64,000 nt of DNA, taken from the NCBI GenBank assembly GCA_028285595.1, contig JANQOW010000045.1, positions 1-64,000 on the forward strand. The letters run 5' to 3'. The notes beneath the pieces are model-generated. The model had not been told where the DNA came from. It did not search any database and saw only the letters and a program-made list of their open reading frames with translations. Source of the stretch: Hyphomicrobiales bacterium. Its GTDB lineage: Bacteria; Pseudomonadota; Alphaproteobacteria; Rhizobiales; CAJQND01. Below, piece after piece: positions 19,296-26,980 of the stretch (the first letter of the stretch is position 1; every line of letters starts with the position of its first letter). Both the position numbers and the translations under genes were made by a program.

Positions 19296-21032
19296 ATGAC
19301 AGCGCCGCCCCCCGCCGCACAAATTTATAGTTTGAGCGAGTTTTGGCTCGACCAGAAGAAAACCAAGCTGCACCCGGCAGAAGCCGCGCTCATGGCCGCC
19401 GTCGCCCGGGGCGAGCCGTGCGAGATCGCCGCTGAACGCCCGGACGAAAAGCAAGACGACAACTTCATCCGCGCCGAGTTCCTGGCGTTCCTGGCGCGCG
19501 GCGGCAGCGACGAGGCACCGGTCACGGAAAAAGGCATCTGCCTTTCCGGTGCTTGGATCGAACGGGCCGAGACGCCGGGCGACCCGGACGGGTTAGACAT
19601 GAGCGGTGCCCAGTTGCGCCGAAATCTGGTGATCTGCGCCTGCACCATCCCTGAACAGGTGCGCCTCAGCGGGGCCCATTTTTCCGCCGTCGACTTTGGG
19701 GGTTCCAAGCTTGGCGGGCTGATCGCTGATGGGCTGACGGCCTACAACCTTGTGCTGGACGAAGGCTTTGAGGCAACCGACCAGGTCAAACTGGACAGCG
19801 CCGCCATCGGCGGAAGCCTCAGGTGCACCAACGGAACCTTTCTCGGGCAGCCTCTGGCGTTGAGCTGCGCGTCGGCAACCATCGGCGGAAACATCCTCAT
19901 CGCGTCAGGCTTTGAGGCGTCCGGCGAAGTGCGGATCTTCCGCACCCAGATCACCGGAGAGGTCAACGCAGCCGGCGCCACCATAACGGCAGAGGACCTT
20001 GGGCTCACCCTCAACCGCTGTAAGATTGCCGGCGATGTCTATCTCACCAAGGGTTTTTCGTGCGCGGGCCGGGTCAATCTGGGAGGAACCCATGTGGGCG
20101 CCGATCTCTCGTTCACCGGCGCCAAAATCAACGGCGATGTTCGGCTCTACCGCACGCGCGTGGATGGTACGTTTTTCTGGTGCGACGTGAGCGAGGCAAA
20201 GGCCAAGCTCAACCTCACATCGGCCACCATGGAAACGGTCAACATGGACCGTCCCTCCTGGGAGCAGCCCTCAGAGATTTTGATGGAGGACTTCACCTAT
20301 CAAGCCTTCACCAGCCTGCGTGAAGGCTGTGAGGGAACGTTCTGGATCTCCTGGCTGGAACGTCAGCCGGAACGCTATCTCTCCCGCGATTTCCGCCCTC
20401 AGCCCTATGAGCAGTTGGCCAAGGTGTTGAGCGCCATGGGCCACGAGGACGAGGCGCGCCAGGTGAAGATCGAACGGCGCCGCCGCCAGGCCAAATTCAA
20501 TTGGCAGAACCCGCCCGCCGCAGCGTCCCCTTTTGGCCGCATCCTGCGCTATCTGAGCAATCTGTGGGAATACGTCATCGGCGTACTCATCGATTACGGC
20601 CACACGCCCGGCAAGGCGGTGCTCTATCTGATCTTCATGATCTTCCTGGGCACGGGCGTCTTCTGGGTGGCCGCCCAGCAGGGCGCAATCGCTCCCACCT
20701 CGCCGCTCATCTACAACCAAGCCCGCGGCGATGGCACCATACCCAAGGACTGCGCGGCCAACTGGACCCGGCTTGCCGGGGCCTGCAAAACGGCGATGCC
20801 GGCGGAATATTCGGAGTTTGATCCGTTCTGGTACTCCATGGATGTGGCCATCCCTCTCATCAATTTGCGCCAGCAGGAAGATTGGGCACCCAGGGTCACC
20901 AACTATGAAACAGGTGATCGAGACTGGCTGGGCTGGTGGGTGCGCCTTTGGGAGTGGGGGGAAACCCTGGCCGGCTGGCTGCTCTCCTTGCTCTTCGTTT
21001 CAGCCGTTGGCGGCCTGATCCGGCGCGAATAG
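19296..21032 (+). CDS. Predicted beta-solenoid repeat protein with C-terminal membrane segments, function unknown
   Basis: Repeats such as ATIGGNILIASGFEASGEVRIFRTQITGEVNAAGATI...AGDVYLTKGFSCAGRVNLGGTHVGADLSFTGAKINGDVRLYRT, followed by TM segments ILRYLSNLWEYVIGVLIDYG, AVLYLIFMIFLGTGVFWVAA and WLLSLLFVSAVGGLI. Confidence 0.8.
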   Translation: MTAPPPAAQIYSLSEFWLDQKKTKLHPAEAALMAAVARGEPCEIAAERPDEKQDDNFIRAEFLAFLARGGSDEAPVTEKGICLSGAWIERAETPGDPDGLDMSGAQLRRNLVICACTIPEQVRLSGAHFSAVDFGGSKLGGLIADGLTAYNLVLDEGFEATDQVKLDSAAIGGSLRCTNGTFLGQPLALSCASATIGGNILIASGFEASGEVRIFRTQITGEVNAAGATITAEDLGLTLNRCKIAGDVYLTKGFSCAGRVNLGGTHVGADLSFTGAKINGDVRLYRTRVDGTFFWCDVSEAKAKLNLTSATMETVNMDRPSWEQPSEILMEDFTYQAFTSLREGCEGTFWISWLERQPERYLSRDFRPQPYEQLAKVLSAMGHEDEARQVKIERRRRQAKFNWQNPPAAASPFGRILRYLSNLWEYVIGVLIDYGHTPGKAVLYLIFMIFLGTGVFWVAAQQGAIAPTSPLIYNQARGDGTIPKDCAANWTRLAGACKTAMPAEYSEFDPFWYSMDVAIPLINLRQQEDWAPRVTNYETGDRDWLGWWVRLWEWGETLAGWLLSLLFVSAVGGLIRRE

Positions 21033-21130
21033 GGCAAAGTTCACATCTGTGAAATCAAAATGCTACAAAATCTGTTGCCGTTGCAAGAAACCTGCATGGC
21101 GGCTTGACCGCCAGTGATGGAGATCTGCCC

Positions 21131-21943
21131 ATGAAACCGCTTCGCCTCGCCCTGGCCGCCCTGGCCATAACGGTTCTGACCTCAACCGGCGCCCACGCGG
21201 CCAGTTGCGGCAACACCGGAGCCGGCTTCGGCCCTTGGTTGGAGCGTTTTAAGCGCGAGGCGGTCTCCAAGGGTATCTCCCAGCGCGCTGTGAGGGCTGC
21301 CCTCACCGGCGTCACCTACAATCGCCGCGTCATCCGGCTTGACCGTAACCAGAAATCGTTCCGGCTCAGCTTCAATCAGTTTTGGAAGCGGCGGGTGAAC
21401 AACGCCATGATCAACCGTGGCAAACGCCTGATGAAGCGTCACGGGCGCCTCCTTTCACGCATCGAGAAACGCTATGGCGTGCCACCGGCGGTCCTGGTCG
21501 CCATTTGGGGCCTGGAAACCGGCTATGGCGCGAACTCAGGGAAAATGTCCATCTTCCGCTCCCTGGCCACGCTGGCCTATGACTGCCGCCGCTCAGCGTT
21601 CTTCAAGAACGAGCTGATGGCCGCCTTGAAGATCGTGCACCGCGGCGACATGAGCCCCAAGCAAATGCGCGGGGCCTGGGCCGGCGAGATCGGCCAAACC
21701 CAATTCCTCGCCTCCTCTTACATCAAGTACGCGGTGAGCTTTGACGGCAACCGTCGACGCGATCTCATCCGCTCCGTGCCGGACGTGCTGGCCTCAACCG
21801 CCAACTATCTGCGCGCCTATGGCTGGAAACGCGGCCAGGGTTTTGGACCAGGCCAACCGAACTATCCGGTGATCAGGCAATGGAACCGGGCCGGTGTTTA
21901 CGTAAAGACCATCTCCCGCATGGCGCAGATGCTCCAGCGCTAG
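21131..21943 (+). CDS. Lytic murein transglycosylase (MltB-like)
   Basis: Signal peptide; RIEKRYGVPPAVLVAIWGLETGYGANSGKMSIFRSLATLAYDCRR; GEIGQTQFLASSYIKYAVSFDGN. Confidence 0.9.
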   Translation: MKPLRLALAALAITVLTSTGAHAASCGNTGAGFGPWLERFKREAVSKGISQRAVRAALTGVTYNRRVIRLDRNQKSFRLSFNQFWKRRVNNAMINRGKRLMKRHGRLLSRIEKRYGVPPAVLVAIWGLETGYGANSGKMSIFRSLATLAYDCRRSAFFKNELMAALKIVHRGDMSPKQMRGAWAGEIGQTQFLASSYIKYAVSFDGNRRRDLIRSVPDVLASTANYLRAYGWKRGQGFGPGQPNYPVIRQWNRAGVYVKTISRMAQMLQR

Positions 21944-22404
21944 AGCGCCAGTTCCATCCTCGCCTTCACCCGGTCCATGGAGACAAAGGTGCGGAACTTG
22001 CGCACCGCATCGTTCTCGATGAAGAGACGGCGCGACAGCTCCTCGTAGTGGGTCATGCTGGCCACCACCATCACCAGCACAATGTCCACCTCACCGGTGA
22101 CGTAATAGCACTGCTGAACCTCAGGCGTGGCGGAGAGCTGCGCCTTCACCGCGTCGATCTCGTGCGTGGTTTCGCTCACCAGCTCAAGCTCCACGATGAT
22201 GGTCAATGCGAGCCCCGCCTTGTCCGGGTCCAACAGGGCCACGTTGGCGGCGATCACCCCGGAGCGTTCCATGCGCCGGATCCGCCGTTGCACCGAAGGC
22301 GCTGACAGATTGACCTTCTCGCCGATCAGCCGGTGCGCCATGGCATTGTCCGTCTGCAAGAGACGCAAAATTGCCAGATCGAAGGAATCCAGGTCTTCAC
22401 TCAT
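21940..22404 (-). CDS. Lrp/AsnC family transcriptional regulator
   Basis: LDSFDLAILRLLQTDNAMAHRLIGEKVNLSAPSVQRRIRRMERSGVIAANVALLDPDKAG. Confidence 0.95.
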   Translation of the reverse strand: MSEDLDSFDLAILRLLQTDNAMAHRLIGEKVNLSAPSVQRRIRRMERSGVIAANVALLDPDKAGLALTIIVELELVSETTHEIDAVKAQLSATPEVQQCYYVTGEVDIVLVMVVASMTHYEELSRRLFIENDAVRKFRTFVSMDRVKARMELAL

Positions 22405-22429
22405 GCGCACGGCCCTTCATGAAAGATTC

Positions 22430-22477
22430 TTGCATCATTTCACCGAAATTAGAGCAGATACCTCGCACCAGATGCAA
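22430..22477. promoter_or_regulatory. Candidate Lrp-type operator: inverted half-sites in the lrp/dpaL promoter gap
   Basis: TTGCATC (22430-22436) and GATGCAA (22471-22477), exact reverse complements, centres 41 bp apart. Confidence 0.4.
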
Positions 22478-22497
22478 TAAAACACCAAGAGCCGTTA

Positions 22498-23700
22498 ATG
22501 CCAAGGACGCAAGCCATGTTGGACCCGTTTAGAACTGCCTCTGTCGCCCACGCTCAGGGCCCGCACTCAGCCGGCACAGCCGCTTACGATCTCATTGACC
22601 CTGATGCCTTCTCAGCGGCCCGCCAAGAGATCACCACGTGGGCCGGTTATGCACCAACCCCCTTGGTGGAACTGGAAGCCCTTGCCGCTCAGGTGTCGGT
22701 AGCGCGCGTCAGTTACAAGCATGAGGGGCCGCGTTTCGGGCTGGGCAGCTTTAAGGCACTGGGCGGCGCTTACGCTGTGCTCAAGGTGCTTCACCGCGAA
22801 GTCATGAAACAGGAAGGCCCATCGGTTTCCATGGCCGACGTGGCGTCCGGTGCCTATGCGCACATCGCGGCGAAAACCATGGTGATCTCGGCAACCGATG
22901 GCAATCACGGCCGCTCCGTTTCCTGGGGCGCCCAGCGTTTCGGCATGCCGTGCCGCATCTACATTCACGCCGAGGTCAGCGAAGAGCGGGCCGAGGCCAT
23001 GCGCGCCCTGGGGGCAAATGTGATCCGGATTGACGGTGATTACGACGACAGCGTCGCCCTCACCCGGAAAGAGGGGGAAGAAAACGGCTGGTTCATCGTC
23101 TCCGATACCTCTTGGCCCGGTTACACCGAAACGCCCAGTGAGGTGATGGCCGGATATGGCGTCATGACCCATGAGATCAATGAAGCCCTGGAGCACGCCC
23201 CGACCCATGTGTTCCTGCAAGGCGGTGTGGGCGGTCTTGCAGCATCGGTCACCGCAGCACTTAAGCAGCACTGGGGTGCGGAGTGCCCACGTGTTGTGGT
23301 GGTGGAGCCGGAACTTGCCCCCTGCCTCCTCATGAGCGCCAACGCCGGCAAAGCCACGGTGGCGGAGATTGAGGAAGAGACCCTGATGGCCGGCCTGTCC
23401 TGCGGCGAGCCGTCCAAGCTGGCCTGGTCAATCCTGGCCGAGGAGGCGTCCGACTTCCTCACCATACCGGAAAGCGTGGTTGGCCCGGCGGTGCGACTGA
23501 TGGCGCGGCCCTTCGGTGGCGATCAGCCGTTGGAGGCGGGCGAGAGCGGAATAGCAGGTCTTGCCGGCTTTATCTGCGCGGCTCTGCAAGAGGATATCAG
23601 AGACAAGATTGGTCTCACTGAAACCTCCCACGTCCTTCTGATCGGCTCAGAAGGTGTGACGGACCAATCCTTGTTTGACCGGCTGATGGCGGCAGCTTAG
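22498..23700 (+). CDS. dpaL: Diaminopropionate ammonia-lyase (PLP fold type II)
   Basis: YKHEGPRFGLGSFKALGGAYAV (PLP Lys region), ATDGNHGRSVSWGAQRFGMPCRIYIH, VFLQGGVGGLAASV. Confidence 0.9.
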   Translation: MPRTQAMLDPFRTASVAHAQGPHSAGTAAYDLIDPDAFSAARQEITTWAGYAPTPLVELEALAAQVSVARVSYKHEGPRFGLGSFKALGGAYAVLKVLHREVMKQEGPSVSMADVASGAYAHIAAKTMVISATDGNHGRSVSWGAQRFGMPCRIYIHAEVSEERAEAMRALGANVIRIDGDYDDSVALTRKEGEENGWFIVSDTSWPGYTETPSEVMAGYGVMTHEINEALEHAPTHVFLQGGVGGLAASVTAALKQHWGAECPRVVVVEPELAPCLLMSANAGKATVAEIEEETLMAGLSCGEPSKLAWSILAEEASDFLTIPESVVGPAVRLMARPFGGDQPLEAGESGIAGLAGFICAALQEDIRDKIGLTETSHVLLIGSEGVTDQSLFDRLMAAA

Positions 23701-24332
23701 GCCGCGGCGGGGCGCGAGCCGGCGCGGTCCACCAGCGAGCGCAGGATCCGGTAAGGGGCAAGCAGGACAAGCGCCATCAAAAGCTTCACGGCAAAGTCCC
23801 CGAGCGCCCACGAGACCCATCGCGGGGCCTCAGCCCCGAACACGCCCAAGAGCGGGGCGTTGGCGATGGCAAAGTCGTCATTCGGCCCGAACATCGCAAG
23901 GCTGGCCGCAAAGGCAATGGAGAAGAACAACACCGTGTCGATGGCCGAACCGGCAAAGGACGACACCAAGGGCGCGCGCCACCACGCGGCCTGGCGAAGC
24001 TTATCAAACACCGTCACATCCAGCAGTTGGGCGAGGAGAAAGGCGGTTCCGGATGCAATGGCGATGCGCGGGGTGGCGAGCACCACCGACAGGATGACCG
24101 CCAGCAGAAAGCCGGCAAACACCACCTGGCGCGCCTTGGCCGGTCCAAAGCGCCGGTTCGTCAGATCCGTCACCAGGAATGCAGCCGGATAGGTGAAGGC
24201 CCCCCACGTCAAGAGATCAGACAGGTTCAGCGCGCCCAGGGTTCCTTGGACCGGGAACTGCACCAGGAAGTTGGACGCGGCCACAACCGCACACATGGCC
24301 GCAATGGCGATGATCAAATGAAGTGATTTCAT
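23697..24332 (-). CDS. Queuosine precursor transporter family (VUT/YhhQ-like) membrane protein
   Basis: MKSLHLIIAIAAMCAVVAASNFLVQFPV...LTWGAFTYPAAFLVTDLTNRRFGPAKARQVVFAGF is the VUT-family signature. Confidence 0.88.
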   Translation of the reverse strand: MKSLHLIIAIAAMCAVVAASNFLVQFPVQGTLGALNLSDLLTWGAFTYPAAFLVTDLTNRRFGPAKARQVVFAGFLLAVILSVVLATPRIAIASGTAFLLAQLLDVTVFDKLRQAAWWRAPLVSSFAGSAIDTVLFFSIAFAASLAMFGPNDDFAIANAPLLGVFGAEAPRWVSWALGDFAVKLLMALVLLAPYRILRSLVDRAGSRPAAA

Positions 24333-24430
24333 GGGGACATCCTCTACTCGGGCGCGCGTTCTATCAGTCCTGGCGCTGGCGATGAACCCGGGCACAGTGT
24401 CGCTATCACATCGAAGAAGGGGGCACAAAA

Positions 24431-24470
24431 AGAAAAAGTGCGGGGCAGCAAAGCCGTCCCGCACCTTTTC
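24431..24470 (-). terminator. Rho-independent terminator hairpin
   Basis: Minus strand: GTGCGGGacggctttgctgcCCCGCACTTTTTCTTTTT. Confidence 0.7.
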
Positions 24471-24574
24471 GCCAGCACGTTCGTTTGCACGACCGCACCA
24501 AGCGTGTTCCCAATCTCTCCATTCAGACCCTGCGGCAAGCCGCAAATCCTTCCCGGGGAGGCCAGGCGGACCGG

Positions 24575-25050
24575 TCATTTCAGGGGCAAGCCCTCAAACC
24601 ACCAAATCCCTTCCTGCTTTAACGGATAAGCGCCGTTCACAGTATCATCGCTCTTCACCACACTGCCGCCGAACCCGAAGGCCGCACCGGCCCCGCAGTG
24701 AAGATGTGCCCAGTGGTGCATGTTAACCTGACCCCAAGATCCCAAGCGAAGTCCAAATCGAAATTCAAAACCCGCAATTTCACCTGGCGCCGGCTCAAGC
24801 CCCGTTCCAACCCAAAGCACCGAAATGCTCTCAATCAGCCGGTTTGCTGAACCAGATGGACCCTCCTCCAAAACGACCTTGCACCGAAGCGTTCGCCCGT
24901 CCTGTCAGCTTGCCCATCCCGGTTAACCCGGAACCCGTAAGACCCTTCAGCATTGTTCGGCAACACCAACCTCCGAACCCTCAAGCACCTTACAGAACGG
25001 AGAGTGCGATGAATTTCGCGCCCTGTCACCGGCGAAAGGCAGTTCTCCAC
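24575..25050 (-). pseudogene. Possible frameshifted small gene of unknown function
   Basis: Two overlapping reverse frames both read protein-like: ...GSYGFRVNRDGQ in one, QDGRTLRCKVVLEEGPSGSANRLIESISVLWVGTGLEPAPGEIAGFEFRFGLRLGSWGQVNMHHW... in the other; a terminator lies downstream. Confidence 0.3.
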
Positions 25051-25172
25051 ACAAGGTCCACAGGTTCAACAATATGTGAGCATAAACAAGGGCTTCGCCG
25101 ACCGTCACCTTGTGGACAAGTTGCTGCGGCAGCCTATATCTGACGTTAAGGCAACACCAGAGAGCTGAAATC

Positions 25173-25778
25173 ATGACCCTGATCGTACCAAACCGCCGAT
25201 CCCTCCTGGCCGGGGCCGTGGGTCTGGCTGTGGCCACCCCTCTGCAGGCCGCCGTGCTCACCCCGCGGCAAGCCGAAGGGCCATTCTATCCGGAGGCCAT
25301 CCCGGACGATTCAGACATGGACCTGACCCAATTTGCCGGCGGAAAAGCGCAAGGCGAGGTGATTGAGCTGACGGGCCGGGTGATGAACGAGAAGGCCGCC
25401 CCCCTGCCCGGCACGATCGTGGAGCTTTGGCAGGCCAACACGTTTGGCCGCTATCATCACTCAGGCGATGGCAGTTCTCAACCCCGCGACCCGCACTTCC
25501 AAGGCTTCGGCGCCGTTGCGGCCGACAAAGATGGCGCCTACCGCTTCCGCACGGTCCTCCCCGGCCTCTATCCGGGCCGCACCCGCCACATCCATTTCCG
25601 CCTTGTTCGAGACGGGCAACAGGCGTTGATCACTCAGATGTACTTCCCTGGCGAAAAAGGCAACGAACGCGACGGTCTGTTCCGCTGGTTGGGCAGCAAA
25701 GAATCGCAGCAGGCCGCAACGGCGCGGCTGAACGGTGGCGACAAGGCCAAGCTTGAGTTCGATTTTGTTCTAGCTTGA
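25173..25778 (+). CDS. Exported intradiol ring-cleavage dioxygenase-like protein
   Basis: Tat-like NRRSLLAGAVGLAVATPLQA; TPRQAEGPFYP, GTIVELWQANTFGRYHH, YRFRTVLPGLYPGRTRHIHFRL: Tyr/Tyr/His/His iron-site motifs. Confidence 0.9.
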   Translation: MTLIVPNRRSLLAGAVGLAVATPLQAAVLTPRQAEGPFYPEAIPDDSDMDLTQFAGGKAQGEVIELTGRVMNEKAAPLPGTIVELWQANTFGRYHHSGDGSSQPRDPHFQGFGAVAADKDGAYRFRTVLPGLYPGRTRHIHFRLVRDGQQALITQMYFPGEKGNERDGLFRWLGSKESQQAATARLNGGDKAKLEFDFVLA

Positions 25779-25882
25779 CGTTACGGCACTTCTCTTCTGG
25801 ACATTACTTCGCGGACACGGCATGGTCGTAGAAGAGCGACCACTCAACGTGTGACAAACCGGTGAGATCCAGGGAGACTTCA

Positions 25883-26980
25883 ATGTCTTGGTGCCAGGTT
25901 CGACGTGCTCCGATCGGGTTCTACATTCTCATCATAGGCGTGATGATCGCACTCGGTGTCTCGCAACCCGGCACTGTCTTCGCCCGCGGTGTCAATCAGC
26001 TTGCGCCGGAAAAACCCGAGCAGGTAGAGCTACCCTTCGTTGCTCAGGCCGGCGACCGGTATCGGGTGATCGATGAAGAGCGCAAGTTAAAGCGCATTTC
26101 CGGCAAGATGACAGTGGTGGAAGCCAAGCGCGTGGAATACGACGCCGAGATTCTTAGCCTGCACGACGACGGCTACGAAGTACAGTGGACCTTGCGGTCA
26201 GCGTCTGTGGAGAACCCTTCAGATTCGTCTTTGCAGGCAAAAGTCCGAACAACTTTGGGCCAACAGATACTGGTCGCATTCCAGGATAAGCCTTATGTGT
26301 TTTTGAGTGATTGGGCTGGGCGGCCGGTCCGTGTGCCCAACTGGCGAACTTATGCCGACCAGGCAGAGGCAGCCATGGAAGAGAATCTGCCAAAGGTGTT
26401 TGGCGAGTTGGTTGGTGACAAGGCAAACACACCCCAGGTGCAAAACATTATCAAGGGTACGATCCAGTCACTGAAAAACATGTTTGCCACTCAAGACGAG
26501 AAGTCAGTGGCCAATCTCTATGAAGTGGAGAGAATTCTCGCCAGCGCGCAGCATTTGGCATTGCCTCGTGCGGTTTGGGTGGACTGGGCCCACAGCGCAC
26601 CCGTATTTGGCAATCAAGGAGAAATCGACAGCTTTACGAATGTTCGTCTGTCAAAACTCGATCGAGATGCAGATTTGGCCGAAATCGAATGGCGGACCTC
26701 GTTCGACGATAAACAGCTCTCCAGCACAGTCGCTGCCATCGTGCGACGGCAGGTCGAGGCCCTCAAACTCCCAGAGGCTCAGTCGAAACCGATTTTGCAG
26801 GCGCTCGACAAGGGAATTGCCGTGGAGCGCGTAGACAAAGGATTGGCGAAGTTACGTATCAGCGATGGCTGGGCTTTCGAGGTCCATTACGAAAAGCGCA
26901 TCGAGAACAAGACGGCAGGGTTCAAGCGGCTCGACGAGGAAAAACGGACGATCACCGTTAAACGTCTGCCCGCCAACTAA
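25883..26980 (+). CDS. Secreted/membrane-anchored protein of unknown function
   Basis: Long ORF with N-terminal hydrophobic segment GFYILIIGVMIALGVSQPGTVFA and RBS agggag; no recognised domain. Confidence 0.72.
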   Translation: MSWCQVRRAPIGFYILIIGVMIALGVSQPGTVFARGVNQLAPEKPEQVELPFVAQAGDRYRVIDEERKLKRISGKMTVVEAKRVEYDAEILSLHDDGYEVQWTLRSASVENPSDSSLQAKVRTTLGQQILVAFQDKPYVFLSDWAGRPVRVPNWRTYADQAEAAMEENLPKVFGELVGDKANTPQVQNIIKGTIQSLKNMFATQDEKSVANLYEVERILASAQHLALPRAVWVDWAHSAPVFGNQGEIDSFTNVRLSKLDRDADLAEIEWRTSFDDKQLSSTVAAIVRRQVEALKLPEAQSKPILQALDKGIAVERVDKGLAKLRISDGWAFEVHYEKRIENKTAGFKRLDEEKRTITVKRLPAN

